A stretch of DNA of 38,147 nucleotides from JAJFTV01 sp964426355 (GTDB lineage Bacteria > Chloroflexota > Anaerolineae > Anaerolineales > Anaerolineaceae), in the NCBI GenBank assembly GCA_964426355.1, contig CAYRRA010000015.1:1-38147 (forward strand). Direction: 5' to 3'. The stretch's first letter is position 1. Every line of letters begins with the position of its first letter. Below are positions 15,840 to 24,628 of the stretch, piece by piece. The notes under the pieces are model-generated. The model worked only from the letters and a program-made list of their open reading frames with translations, was not told the DNA's origin and made no database searches. Both the position numbers and the translations under genes were made by a program.

Positions 15840-17669
15840 TTATGCTGGTACAAAGCGCTCACGTTTTACCCAGCGTATCTTTCCCTGGTAGTGCTCTCTT
15901 TGGTAGAACGGATGCCATTGACCGGGTGGGTCAATTGAGATTACATCATTGCCCTTGATAATGAGTGTATAGGAAACACCCCCGATCGATGTTTTTACGA
16001 CACGCTCGGAGATTGGAAAAATCAGGGTAACAACATAGCCACTCTCAACAGATTCTACCTGCGCGTAACGTTCTCGAAACTTGATCTCCCTGGGAATGTT
16101 GTTTACAAAACATGAGGTTTCTTCAGGTTTTACCCATTCTGGAATGCGTATCTCAACATTACAAGCTGTTTTCATCACTACCTCTATCCGTCCTTCGTAG
16201 GGCACATAGCTGTTTATGTCTGCCCAAGATGAAGCACGGTTGAGTAATAGATGGATTCTCAATGTTTCGTCGTTAAACTCAAGCAAATTTTCCCAAACAT
16301 AGAAGATGGCTCGAGCTCCGTTCCCAGTACAGCAACCAGATATGATGGGCGTCTCCTTGTTAGCACAGTAGTCATTCGCTGAAGCCCAACCTGCAAAACT
16401 CCCTACGACCCGCTCGGATACTTGATCGCCATCTTCATCTGAACCAACTGGAGCGTTCGGGTAATTTTCTGCAACCTGATCGATCCAATCTCCATTTTTC
16501 ATCTGCATTTCTGTGAACTGGTTGCGCACATATCGGTCTACATCGTCCCAGTAATCGCCTTGACCAAGTTTGCTCAAGTTGATCGCCATCATAATCATAT
16601 CCACTGTAGCACACGTTTCACAATCGATGTATGGGCGATCATCAGGACAATCCTCGATATATTCGGGAAAGAAGCCTACCAGAGGATAGCCGACTGAACG
16701 AGCATATTCATAACCCTTTTGAACAAAATCTGCAAATTCTTGATCGTGGGCAGCCAGGGCAAATTCGGAAAGAGCAGTCATTGCATTGCCGTTATGATGA
16801 AAGTGGAGTGCCAATCCCATTTCCGATTCGTGACGTGCCAAAAAGCGCCCATTGGTATCGAAAATTTGTGCGTGATCTTTTAGATAGCGAGCAAGCTCCT
16901 CTGCCAGTTTTCTTGCAGAGGGTGAACCTGTGATCGAATATACACTGGTAACCCCCTGGAGAGTCCATCCCTCTTGGGTAGCTTCCCACCCGGTGTTCAT
17001 CTCTCCTTTGTTATTTGTCAGGTAACAATAATCCTTTTCATGGGTCAATATTTTGGAGAGGCGACTTATTGCGGTTTCGGTAATTTCTTGCCAGCAAACA
17101 TTTTTCTCTTGCTGACTATTGTTAGCCGCCCAGCAAATAAATCGAGCGTCTGTGAACGTAAGACCAATAGCGTCTTTCTGAAACATTTCCAGGAAGTATT
17201 CTCTCCAACGTTGATCTACCTGGGTGTTGAGAGAACTCCCGGTAAGATAACGCATCAGCGACAAGCCTTCGCAGAATTTGGCGTTTAATCCCTCCGACTT
17301 AAACATAACGGGGGGATTTCTTGCTGCACTTCCATAAAAGTAAGTTTCGCAGCTATCATTGGGATTTGTGCAACGAGTGAGCGCGTTGATTGCCAGTTTA
17401 GCGTTCTCATAAAGATCTAGCGTGTCCGGCACGTCTGCCAGGTAGCGTATGCCTTCCGGCACAATTACCTGTGAGAGTGCATTGAAAGCCTCAGTGCTAC
17501 ATTTTGGTTGTAATGTGGGGATTGGAGATAGATTTTCATTTGTTGGCAGCGATGAGGGTGAAACTGGCGTTTGAGAAGGCAGGTGGCGTTCGCAGGCAGA
17601 CACAATCCCGGAGCCAAATATTACAGCGATAAATTTTAGAAAATCGCGACGACCAAATTCCGTTTTCAT
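15840..17669 (-). CDS. Exported GH127-like (DUF1680) glycosidase, twin-arginine lipoprotein
   Basis: A 609-residue protein. The N-terminus MKTEFGRRDFLKFIAV carries a twin-arginine signal and ends in a lipobox GIVSAC (C26), so it is probably exported folded and lipid-anchored. A Ser/Thr/Pro-rich linker follows (about 30-55). The body is an alpha/alpha-barrel type region with FHHNGNAMTALSEFALAAHD and DCETCATVDMIMMAINLSKL, then GCCTGNGARAIFYVWENL, which resembles the Cys-rich CCPPN-type active-site region of GH127 beta-L-arabinofuranosidases, followed by beta-sandwich-like repeats (RIHLLLNRASSW, IEVVMKT...VEIRIPEW). Sugar specificity cannot be read from sequence. It is transcribed alone. Confidence in the family is good, in the exact enzyme low. 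Confidence 0.8.
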   Translation of the reverse strand: MKTEFGRRDFLKFIAVIFGSGIVSACERHLPSQTPVSPSSLPTNENLSPIPTLQPKCSTEAFNALSQVIVPEGIRYLADVPDTLDLYENAKLAINALTRCTNPNDSCETYFYGSAARNPPVMFKSEGLNAKFCEGLSLMRYLTGSSLNTQVDQRWREYFLEMFQKDAIGLTFTDARFICWAANNSQQEKNVCWQEITETAISRLSKILTHEKDYCYLTNNKGEMNTGWEATQEGWTLQGVTSVYSITGSPSARKLAEELARYLKDHAQIFDTNGRFLARHESEMGLALHFHHNGNAMTALSEFALAAHDQEFADFVQKGYEYARSVGYPLVGFFPEYIEDCPDDRPYIDCETCATVDMIMMAINLSKLGQGDYWDDVDRYVRNQFTEMQMKNGDWIDQVAENYPNAPVGSDEDGDQVSERVVGSFAGWASANDYCANKETPIISGCCTGNGARAIFYVWENLLEFNDETLRIHLLLNRASSWADINSYVPYEGRIEVVMKTACNVEIRIPEWVKPEETSCFVNNIPREIKFRERYAQVESVESGYVVTLIFPISERVVKTSIGGVSYTLIIKGNDVISIDPPGQWHPFYQREHYQGKIRWVKRERFVPA

Positions 17670-18025
17670 AGAGCTGTTCTCCTGATACGCTCATCTGATA
17701 AGAATCCGAATGCCGCCGATCCATTAATTGTACAGATTTACAATACATTTCAAAAATACCGCAAAATCAAATTCTATTTATAGCGCGTGTTCTCGTTTTG
17801 GGGATGGCACTATTTTTTGATATGAGGTATTTTTCTTTCCCTTCCTTTATTATATCTGCGCTTTTTCCTGATACAACAAAAACCACCCCCTATCAGAAAG
17901 CAGTTTTCCTGGTTGTTTATCTTTTTTATTGTTTACCGTGCGCTCATCACCGGTTTAAACTGATGCTCGTATGTACAACCTGGTCTGTGCGGGGTTGTAA
18001 TTAATATAACGGTTTGAATCTTTCC
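17670..18025. other. Gene-free stretch containing a partial repeat copy
   Basis: Positions 17944-17999 (TCACCGGTTTAAACTGATGC, TATGTACAACCTGGTCTGTG, CGGGG) match the central block of the repeat, normally CCGGTCTGAACTTATACCCG then GTACATCCGACC. Same orientation as the others. The rest is AT-rich without a supported feature; it must include the leader of the glycosidase gene. Confidence 0.5.
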
Positions 18026-18694
18026 TCAAGAAATCAATAATAATTGTTCACCCAGGGAGTTTAACTGCTCCAAAAACTGTTCCACAGGTGGCGCTTCGAT
18101 CCAGCGGATGACCTGCCAACCTTCTACAGTGGCAGAGCACAACAGGCGCGCCAGATCTGCGGGGAAAACACCTGCCGCCTTACTCTCCGCATGGGTAATC
18201 GCATCCTGCAGCGAAAGATTCATCCGGCAACAAAAAGCCCAAATATCCGCCAGATCTTTGGGTTCTTCACGGTCGAGCAAGGCAGTTACTTTATTGGCAA
18301 GGATATTCTCAGCTGTGTCCAGCCTTCCTAAAATTGGATGTTCTTGAACTGACCCCACCCGCGCAGGAACATCATTAACCATCTCGATTTTCAACTGCAA
18401 TTTGCTGGTAGTCAGGTTCAAACGCGCAAATCGTTCTTCTTTCATCAGTACTTGGCACTGCCAGGCTTGATTGGTCTGCGATAGCGTCTGGATCAAGCGT
18501 TCCACCCATAATCCAAAACGATCATCGTCGTTAACAAAAAAATCCAGATCATCTGAGAAGCGATGCTGCAGATAGCCGCGCGAAGCGGCAGTGCCGCCTG
18601 TCAGGTAAAAACCCGTATTCACCTGCCTGATGACATTTAAAACCTGATCTTGAAAGGGATATAACAGCTTGAAATAGAAATCCTGGTTAATCAT
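18026..18694 (-). CDS. Nucleotidyltransferase, AbiEii/AbiGii toxin-like
   Basis: A 222-residue protein with the minimal nucleotidyltransferase core: FYLTGGTAASRGYLQHRFSD followed by DLDFFVNDDD (GG...S-x-DxD with the two metal-binding Asp in SDDLDF), then LQLKIEMVND with a third acidic residue, and LDTAENILANKVTALLDREE, EPKDLADIW of the AbiEii-type C-terminal part. Family members are toxins of type IV-like AbiE pairs that add nucleotides to tRNA. ATG 18694 is chosen because the upstream partner's stop overlaps it by 8 bp, giving translational coupling. Catalytic residues look intact. The pair sits alone between two repeat copies (17944-17999 and 19021-19253). Confidence 0.88.
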   Translation of the reverse strand: MINQDFYFKLLYPFQDQVLNVIRQVNTGFYLTGGTAASRGYLQHRFSDDLDFFVNDDDRFGLWVERLIQTLSQTNQAWQCQVLMKEERFARLNLTTSKLQLKIEMVNDVPARVGSVQEHPILGRLDTAENILANKVTALLDREEPKDLADIWAFCCRMNLSLQDAITHAESKAAGVFPADLARLLCSATVEGWQVIRWIEAPPVEQFLEQLNSLGEQLLLIS

Positions 18695-18983
18695 TGCAGT
18701 ATTCAGGATGTTTTTCAGGCAACCAGGCAACCAGGAAATCAAAACCGCGTTGCCGGCTTTTAGAACGAATATGGGTTCGCCAGCGCGACCAGTTCTGCAC
18801 CAGCCGGGTAAATCCCAGCAGGCGCACAATGTCTTCATAAGGAGCATATTCCAGGAGGCGAAGCGCAGCCCAATCCTGACCCAGCCGACCGATTACACGC
18901 TCTCCGGATAGGATTTGTTTAAATTCCTCTTCGCTAATGTCATAATCCCAAAGATAAGAAGGGTGTTGTTTATTGTCACTCAT
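18687..18983 (-). CDS. Small partner of the AbiEii-like nucleotidyltransferase (probable antitoxin)
   Basis: A 98-residue protein, MSDNKQHPSYLWDYDISEEE then FKQILSGERVIGRLGQDWAA, LRLLEYAPYEDIVRLLGFTR and HIRSKSRQRGFDFLVAWLPE. It is of a type commonly found just ahead of nucleotidyltransferase toxins, in the position of an antitoxin or adaptor, though it has no winged-helix like classic AbiEi. Its gene overlaps the toxin gene by 8 bp. Start at ATG 18983 (MSDNK) rather than 18995. Function as antitoxin is inferred from position only. Confidence 0.75.
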   Translation of the reverse strand: MSDNKQHPSYLWDYDISEEEFKQILSGERVIGRLGQDWAALRLLEYAPYEDIVRLLGFTRLVQNWSRWRTHIRSKSRQRGFDFLVAWLPEKHPEYCND

Positions 18984-19020
18984 GCTTCGCCTCAAATTTG
19001 ATTATACAATAAAACACCTC

Positions 19021-19253
19021 GCCGTCTGAGCGGGGAGTGCTATTTGCAGGGGTTGTGTGGCTAATGCCGCCCTCAAAACCGGTCTGAACTTATACCCGTA
19101 CATCCGACCCAGTCCGCAAGGGAGAGGTGAGAGTGGAAATTTTTCTTTAAACATTACCTGTTGGCGTGTTTGGGAGCAGAAAAAACTCGAAGCGTGTAAA
19201 ATGCTTGTAAATTGCGCGAATCTCACCCGTCAGGTGTGCACGCTATGTTGGGC
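19021..19253 (+). repeat. Full-length copy of the dispersed repeat (about 233 bp)
   Basis: Left part: GCGGGGAGTGCTATTTGCAG and the AACCGGTCTGAACTTATACC block, then CCGTACATCCGACC, GTCCGCAAGGGAGAGGTGAG. Right part: TTGGGAGCAGAAAAAACTCG, GCGAATCTCACCCGTCAGGT, and terminus GCACGCTATGTTGGGC (19238-19253). It separates the AbiEii pair from the methyltransferase gene. One of two nearly complete copies in the window, the other at 37208-37417. Confidence 0.9.
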
Positions 19254-19271
19254 GCGTTTAATTTTCGAGCA

Positions 19272-20069
19272 TTACAATTTTTCAACAGGATAACCTACCA
19301 AATAGATGAATGAAAATACAGGCGTTCCCGTTGGCGCGTATCCAACTTCCCAAGTATAACCACTTGAAGTGCAAAAATCGGTCAACTCCTTTAATTCTTT
19401 TGGGGAGTACGTCCGTAGAATAGAAATGATTCCATCCCAACTGGTTGCAAGCGGAACAATTGGAATAAGATATGTCCAGAAAAAGCGCGGAAAAGTTCGT
19501 GGCATTATAAAGGGAGTCATAAAAAAATAACTCGCGAATGTAATTAAGGGTGAAAGCAACAGCAAAATAATTCCCAAAGGAGGCTTTAGACTTGCTTCAA
19601 AAATACCGATAGCGGTTTTCTTATTTACAGCGTCTTGTAAAATCAATTTTGCCTGGTCTGGCTTGAAATGATGAAAACCCTCAAAAAGTGTTCGCATACC
19701 TTTCAGAGATTCTGGTACATTCATGGCGTCTACTGATTCTGCATGATATTTTATTCGTTGTTGATGTGATACCGCCAGTTTCTGAACGGATTCTTGGTTG
19801 GGATATTTATCAGTAAGCGTAACGTTAATAGGTAGCCCACCTTGTTCAAGCTGCTCAGCTAAGTGTACCCAAGGTCCTATTCCACCAGAACATAAATCTA
19901 CGATTTCATTTGTGTGAGTGCTTTGCATTGCTCGTTTGAATAGCGGAATTAAATACTTGTGTCCTGAGCCAAGCGAGGCAACAAATTGTAGATAGTCCGT
20001 CTGAATGCGGCGGAATAAATCTGGATACCAGGATAAGTCTGTAAACTCAAATAGTTGAATTCGTTTCAC
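19272..20069 (-). CDS. SAM-dependent methyltransferase-like protein with membrane-associated segment
   Basis: A 265-residue protein. EIVDLCSGGIGPWVHLAEQL is a class I methyltransferase motif I (acidic beta-strand, glycine loop), VTLTDKYPNQ gives motif II with Asp, and MRTLFEGFHHFKPDQAKLIL with AIGIFEA covers motifs III-IV. Between about 165 and 215 lies a hydrophobic insertion (LGIILLLLSPLITFASYFF and a further stretch) that may contact the membrane. The substrate is unknown. Start ATG 20069; the gene is single and its stop is 18 bp beyond the end of a full repeat copy, while another copy lies 40 bp before its start, so the whole intergenic space is repeat DNA. Confidence 0.8.
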   Translation of the reverse strand: MKRIQLFEFTDLSWYPDLFRRIQTDYLQFVASLGSGHKYLIPLFKRAMQSTHTNEIVDLCSGGIGPWVHLAEQLEQGGLPINVTLTDKYPNQESVQKLAVSHQQRIKYHAESVDAMNVPESLKGMRTLFEGFHHFKPDQAKLILQDAVNKKTAIGIFEASLKPPLGIILLLLSPLITFASYFFMTPFIMPRTFPRFFWTYLIPIVPLATSWDGIISILRTYSPKELKELTDFCTSSGYTWEVGYAPTGTPVFSFIYLVGYPVEKL

Positions 20070-20109
20070 GTTTATTCTCGTTGAAAAATTTGCGAACGAA
20101 GCGACTGAC

Positions 20110-20245
20110 GGTTTGCGTTACCGGCGGGGGGGAGGGGACGGCGAAGCCGTCCGACTGGAAAAATGCTGTGGCGTAGAAAACTGCTTGAGAATGCTGCAAA
20201 ATCCCCAGCGTCGGGTGCACGCATTATCCGGTTGCTTATTTCAGT
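20110..20245 (+). repeat. Partial copy of the dispersed repeat with internal hairpin
   Basis: GTTTGCGTTACCGGCGGGGG, a perfect hairpin GGACGGC-GAA-GCCGTCC (20136-20152), GAAAAATGCTGTGGCG, TGAGAATGCTGCAAAATCCC, GCGTCGGGTGCACGCATTAT: the right half of the repeat with a decayed terminus. Same orientation as other copies. Confidence 0.75.
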
Positions 20246-20277
20246 CGATAACTTTACCATTACATGCATTCACTCAA

Positions 20278-21729
20278 TTAAGGAGTGACCTTATTCAAAA
20301 AACCGCTATTAATACCATAATCACCTATGCTCTTGAATAAAAGCGTGCCATCTGTTTGCAATTGGAAGAAGTCCTGACCGTAGCCACAAAAACCCAGCTT
20401 GTTGATCTCGGCAAATTCGTACTGATTGTCATCGGTCATCCCAATGAACACATAATCACCGGAACAAGGCAGGGTAATAATATTAAAGGTCCCGCATAGA
20501 ATACCGGTGTTGCAGATACCGGTAAATGTAACAGTAACCTGCATGGCATCATTACCATTATGACTGGTGCCAGACCATATTCCTGTTAACGAAGAAAGGT
20601 CGACTATCTCCGAAGCAGGTTGGCTGTTCAGTGTATCCAGGAAGTCCTGTTCGAATCGTTCGACGTCGACGGAGACAGCCACTTTCAATTGGGGGCATCC
20701 GTCCTTCACTTCGGTACGCCCACTTTCTGTGCCCTCGGTTTCCACAACACAAACCGGGTATTGCTGGTAAGTCGCCAGGTTGTTGTCTACCAGGATCACA
20801 GCCGACAAAGGATCCCAGAAATAATAAGCGCCGGATTGAATGGAGTTTTGCATTTGATTCAATACAGTGTGTATAAATTTGGTTGCGTTTGTCTTTTGAT
20901 TACTTTCCAGTCGTTGATAGAAATACATGGTTAGAGGCGCATGGTTGGTTGCATCTAAGCCTACAAGCGTGATGGGAACCCCGGAAGCGAATACCACATT
21001 CGCTGCGTGAGGGTCAATATAGACATTCCATTCAGCGGTAGTATTCCCGGAAACATTCTCACCCAAATTACCAGGAACATGAACTGCACCGCCCATGATG
21101 GTTATTCCATCAATTTGATTGGCTAAATTTTGATTTGCTTGCAGAGCAAGTGCGACATTTGTCAGAGGTCCCAAAGTCAGTATGGTGATTTTTTCAGGAG
21201 AGGATTGGATGGTCTGGGTAAGTAACTTGATGGCGTCAATACCTGCACCGGGATTGACCGATGGTGACAAAGTCTGTCCTGCAAGACCATCCACAAAACC
21301 CCGCCAGTCTTGCGGGAAGGCATGGTTTCCTTGAAGTGGCATTTCCGATCCGCACGCAATAGGGATGGGAACATGCTGTGCCAGTTTGATCAACCCCAGA
21401 GCGTTTTGGACACCAGCGTCGCAATGGGCTTCACCCGCGCCCGTGACAGTAATGGCGAGCACATTTACATCTGTGCGATACAAGAGATAGAGGATTGCCA
21501 TCCAATCATCAACGGCCATGTCCGTATCGATAATGACATTAAGGCTCGTTCTAATGGCAAGAGTCGCCTCCACCGTTTTCGTAGGCACCACGGTCTGCGA
21601 TGGTAAATGGACTGGTGTTGAAGGGGTGGGAACCATCTCGCCTGAGCAGGATACCGAAGAGAACAGTAAAGCTGAAACGAGAATCAGGCTACAGAGCCAG
21701 ATCGAGTTTTTGTAGGGGGATTTTTTCAT
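20278..21729 (-). CDS. Nucleoside hydrolase lipoprotein with C-terminal extension
   Basis: A 483-residue protein. Residues 1-30 form a lipoprotein signal (LLFSSVSC lipobox), then a Pro/Thr-rich linker. The nucleoside-hydrolase domain (about 60-385) has the calcium/ribose-binding motif IIDTDMAVDDWMAI (DxDxxxDD), TLGPLTNVALAL, IMGGAVHVPGN, EWNVYIDPHAANVVFASGV and the late LVGLDATN Asp. These enzymes cleave the N-glycosidic bond of nucleosides; export to the surface suggests scavenging. After a linker, about 85 residues (LTGIWSGTSHNGNDAM on) form a beta-rich, Cys-containing extension that I do not recognise. ATG 21729 follows TGGAGA and starts a proper signal peptide; an upstream start at 21978 runs through repeat DNA and is rejected. 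Confidence 0.9.
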   Translation of the reverse strand: MKKSPYKNSIWLCSLILVSALLFSSVSCSGEMVPTPSTPVHLPSQTVVPTKTVEATLAIRTSLNVIIDTDMAVDDWMAILYLLYRTDVNVLAITVTGAGEAHCDAGVQNALGLIKLAQHVPIPIACGSEMPLQGNHAFPQDWRGFVDGLAGQTLSPSVNPGAGIDAIKLLTQTIQSSPEKITILTLGPLTNVALALQANQNLANQIDGITIMGGAVHVPGNLGENVSGNTTAEWNVYIDPHAANVVFASGVPITLVGLDATNHAPLTMYFYQRLESNQKTNATKFIHTVLNQMQNSIQSGAYYFWDPLSAVILVDNNLATYQQYPVCVVETEGTESGRTEVKDGCPQLKVAVSVDVERFEQDFLDTLNSQPASEIVDLSSLTGIWSGTSHNGNDAMQVTVTFTGICNTGILCGTFNIITLPCSGDYVFIGMTDDNQYEFAEINKLGFCGYGQDFFQLQTDGTLLFKSIGDYGINSGFLNKVTP

Positions 21730-21774
21730 GGCTGTCTCCACTGATAGTTCAGGTTCTGTTTCTAGCAATCTTGG

Positions 21775-21870
21775 GACGCCGCCAATTGTTTGCGTTACCT
21801 GCGCTGGGGTGGGGTCGGGGAGGGTCGGGAGCAGGAAAAACTCGATGCCCAACAACGTAGTGGTGCGTTC
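21775..21870 (+). repeat. Partial copy of the dispersed repeat ending in an inverted terminus
   Basis: GTTTGCGTTACCTGCGCTGG, GGTCGGGGAGGGTCGGGAGC and AGGAAAAACTCGATG match the repeat's middle, then GCCCAAC (21847-21853) with ACGTAGTGGTGCG reads as the terminus in inverse orientation. The normal right end is missing, so this copy seems rearranged. Confidence 0.65.
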
Positions 21871-21962
21871 GTTTTTGAATGCAGCACTTTTTAGGGGTAT
21901 TCTTCCATTTCCCCATCGCATAAGTAGATAAATTATCTTTATGTATTTTACTCTAATGAAAC

Positions 21963-21998
21963 AAAAAGCGCTTTCCATTTCTGAAAGGCGCTTTCATT
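21963..21998 (-). terminator. Rho-independent terminator of the beta-lactamase-like gene
   Basis: Read leftward: GAAAGCGCCTTTC, loop, GAAAGCGC with one bulged base, followed by a T-rich tail (CTTTTTGTTTC). It lies about 90 bp past the stop at 22086. Confidence 0.7.
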
Positions 21999-22016
21999 TC
22001 CTGTAATATTTAAAAT

Positions 22017-22065
22017 TCACCGCGAACCGGCAAGAACCGGTCTAGACTTATCCCCGTAGATCAAT
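22017..22065 (+). repeat. Short central fragment of the dispersed repeat
   Basis: CACCGCGAACCGGCAAGAAC then CGGTCTAGACTTATCCCCGT: the AACTTATACCCGTA block of the repeat, same orientation, between the terminator and the end of the beta-lactamase-like gene. Confidence 0.65.
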
Positions 22066-22085
22066 GTACTCCACTCATCCACGAA

Positions 22086-23381
22086 TTACTCTTTACTGGA
22101 TTTTCTGCTTTTTTTCAGGATTTTTCCAGTTATCAGAAGAGCCAATCCACCTGAAAGCCCAACCGGGAGAACCACTTTCAATATGTTGACAAGCTTCTGC
22201 AGTTTTAAAGCAGCGGTACTGCCGCCGGTAACCCAATATAACCAGGAGCTATGTATCTCATGTCGAAGGGCATTGCCTCCGGGTGAATTGGTTAATATTA
22301 CAATGCCTTCTCCCCTGGTAGGAACCGTAGCTACCAGTGAAGACCAACCGGGCAGGTTTGTTCCTGTATGAGAAACCTCGATCTCATCCTTGAAGAGAAT
22401 CTTTTGAATCATATACCCCAAACCATACGGGAACAGATTGTTCTTTTCTATCTGGGGACGGTACATCTGCTGAAGTGTATCCGCAGTCAGGATTTCCATT
22501 CCTTCAGAGTTCACATTTGCAGGAATCATGGCTGCCGCCCAAAGGGAGAGATCGTGGGCTGTTGTGTATAAACCCGCAGCTGCCTTGGCTGTAAATGACC
22601 GGCACGGTACTGCATTTCCACCCGTGTCATACACAACCGAGAGATTTTCGACCATTGCAGGGTCTGAGGCAAAGCTGCTTTGGTGCATACCCAGTGGTTC
22701 CAATATTTCATTTTTCATATATTCATCGAAAGGAAGACCCGTCACCTCTTCAATTACCAGTTGCAGAAGCGTGTACCCCCCACCCGAATAACTGTACCGG
22801 GTTCCCGGTTCACTGACGATTCTCACGCCTTCCCCGTTTGCGTCACTTGCTGATGTCAGCGATTCTTCAAGACTCTGCTTGAGCTCATCTGAAGAAAATC
22901 CCGCATATCCCCCAACGTGGGCTAATCCAGATGAATGACTTAACACCCGGCGAAGAGTGACACCGTTCGGATCATATTTGGAAGGTGGCAGTTCCCACCT
23001 TGTGAGATAACTTGAAACAGGTTGATCGAGTTCCAGTATCCCTTGTTCCACGAGGTTCATAATCCCCCATGCCGTCATTGCTTTTGATATGGATGCCACC
23101 TGAAAAACCGTATTTTCTGTAATTGGAATATCTTTTTCAAAACTGGCGTAACCATATCCTTTCAGATACACGACTTTTCCATCGTGAATGAGCCCAACGG
23201 CTGTACCTGCGATATGATGTTTGTCCATATAATTTGGAATTGAAGTATCTAAAAGGTTTTGAAAACCTTCCAGATCGCCAGATTTTGTAGCGGGAACGTC
23301 GATCAATAGCACTACCACGGTACACAGTACCAGCACGAGGATCCAGAGAAGACTTATTGTTCTTAATAGCTTGTGTTTCAT
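22086..23381 (-). CDS. Serine beta-lactamase-like hydrolase (class C / PBP4* family), membrane-anchored
   Basis: A 431-residue protein. An N-terminal hydrophobic segment (about 7-29) is a signal anchor and a second hydrophobic stretch (about 400-420) precedes a lysine-rich end, so the enzyme is probably held at the outer face of the membrane by both ends. Catalytic motifs: SxxK in FQVASISKAMTAWG, the Tyr motif in RYSYSGGGYTLLQL, and HTG in VSHTGTNLPG. HSSGLAHVGG is also typical. Members are beta-lactamases, esterases and D-amino-acid peptidases; the substrate is not predictable. ATG 23381 follows AAAGGAG; upstream in-frame starts are rejected. Single gene bracketed by repeat fragments. Confidence 0.93.
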   Translation of the reverse strand: MKHKLLRTISLLWILVLVLCTVVVLLIDVPATKSGDLEGFQNLLDTSIPNYMDKHHIAGTAVGLIHDGKVVYLKGYGYASFEKDIPITENTVFQVASISKAMTAWGIMNLVEQGILELDQPVSSYLTRWELPPSKYDPNGVTLRRVLSHSSGLAHVGGYAGFSSDELKQSLEESLTSASDANGEGVRIVSEPGTRYSYSGGGYTLLQLVIEEVTGLPFDEYMKNEILEPLGMHQSSFASDPAMVENLSVVYDTGGNAVPCRSFTAKAAAGLYTTAHDLSLWAAAMIPANVNSEGMEILTADTLQQMYRPQIEKNNLFPYGLGYMIQKILFKDEIEVSHTGTNLPGWSSLVATVPTRGEGIVILTNSPGGNALRHEIHSSWLYWVTGGSTAALKLQKLVNILKVVLPVGLSGGLALLITGKILKKSRKSSKE

Positions 23382-23587
23382 GTTGGCTCCTTTGATATTT
23401 ATCATTGTGCAAGGATATGGGTGCCTGATGATGATTTGTTCAGACACACCAATAGAACTGTAATGATTCTTTAGTGCAAGCAGTAAATTATAAAAGAAAA
23501 CCCCTCACATCAGATGAGATTGTACACATCAACGGTAATAATATAACTTTCCCCAAGTGAAAAAAACGTTCACTTTGTTTGGAGCTC

Positions 23588-23640
23588 TCATCACCAGCCT
23601 GAACTTATACCCGTATATCCGACCCCCGCGCGCGAGTGTT
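23588..23640 (+). repeat. Central fragment of the dispersed repeat
   Basis: TCACCAGCCTGAACTTATAC, CCGTATATCCGACCCCCGCG: clear match to the repeat's central block, same orientation. It marks the left edge of a region of decayed genes. Confidence 0.75.
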
Positions 23641-23746
23641 GATTAGCCCGTAAGGCAGTCAATTCCTGGTTACCAATTCTTACGACCATATCTTTTTCTG
23701 CTCGACTTTGAACTCTAAACTCAAGGTAAGATGGTCAGGGGTTGTT

Positions 23747-24115
23747 TTACACCCCAGGCAGGGGCGGGACATTTGTCAAACCTGCCGTAGTCGATGGTCC
23801 CGCTGCCATCCAGTTCGATGGATTATCGCCTCTGAAATGAGAAAGATGATCGAAATTCCCAGTAAAATTTCCGAAACCAGCAGACGCGTGGGGAGATTGG
23901 GTCAATCCAATCATGCTGCTGGCTGAAACTGAAGCCGGCAAACCCAGTTGCATAAACCGTTTTCCCGGGATGGTGCACAAATCAATGATCAACAGCAGCA
24001 GCGGCGTACCGATCATTATGACCAGGTATAAAAACTGAATTTTCCTTTGATGTCCGATTAGCCAGGGGAAAAGGATGATCGCATCTGTCAGCGGGCTTCG
24101 CTTGTAGTACCGTGG
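23747..24115 (-). pseudogene. Fragment of an unrecognised membrane protein
   Basis: An open frame without a convincing start begins just after a TGA near 24117 and reads LPRYYKRSPLTDAIILFPWL, then about 20 hydrophobic residues (FLYLVIMIGTPLLLLIIDLC), then a Gly/Ser/Pro/Asn-rich tail to the stop at 23747. One membrane segment pair is plausible. No family was recognised and no ribosome site is visible, so it may be a gene fragment or a chance frame. Confidence 0.3.
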
Positions 24116-24189
24116 TAACCGTATTCAGCAAACACTTCTTGCGCTGTTCTGGCAATTTCATCTATTGCTTCACTTCGCTATACTTCGTT

Positions 24190-24475
24190 GTGTTTTTGTC
24201 CGCAACGCGTCATGTTCATCCCTGTGATCCGCTCAATCGTCTCGTGCGCTTGTTCAACCCAATACTGTACCGGCTGCTTGCGAGGGTTATATTGAAACAG
24301 TATATACGTCTGCCAAATCGTGGCGATCTATCTCTAACTCAGCTCTTGGCGCAGCTCGTGACGGTTCAGGTGATTGTCTATGATGCCTGGCAGGCTCAGC
24401 CGCTGCATCACATCCAGCATTTGCAGGAAATCATCAATTCGTTCTGTCGTTATCTTCTTCTCAGGGTTCGTCCCT
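24190..24475 (-). pseudogene. Decayed IS1634-type transposase, N-terminal part
   Basis: Leftward reading gives ERIDDFLQMLDVMQRLSLPG, IIDNHLNRHELRQELS, a stop and frame change, then IATIWQTYILFQYNPRKQPV, QYWVEQAHETIERITGMNMT. This matches the order of the N-terminal domain (DUF4277 region) of IS1634-family transposases: a GLPEIID-like helix, HG...QGLS, IW...IL, and the V..WVEQA...ITG block. The catalytic DDE domain is absent. At least one frameshift and two stops are present, so it is a fossil insertion sequence; no terminal inverted repeats were found. Confidence 0.65.
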
Positions 24476-24628
24476 CTAGCTTATCAGCTAATGTGCGATT
24501 TAGCCCGATTTTTCAGCGAGTGGACAGGTATAATAATTGGAAATTCCCATTACTGTTTCTCCGACCCATGCAAATCCGCTTGAATAGATAACCATCCATG
24601 ATCGTCCAGTTAAAGGGAGTTGTTTCAA

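Noticed and set aside
19057..19226. Short open frames across the repeats (conserved MYGYKF-like peptide on the minus strand)
   Set aside because: The frame is not kept in other copies and there is no ribosome site; the conservation is that of the DNA repeat.
19021..19253. Calling the long repeats attC sites
   Set aside because: They end in GTTGGGC but have no GCCCAAC core at the left end and do not fold end to end; only the 50-bp element at 2011-2060 has both cores.
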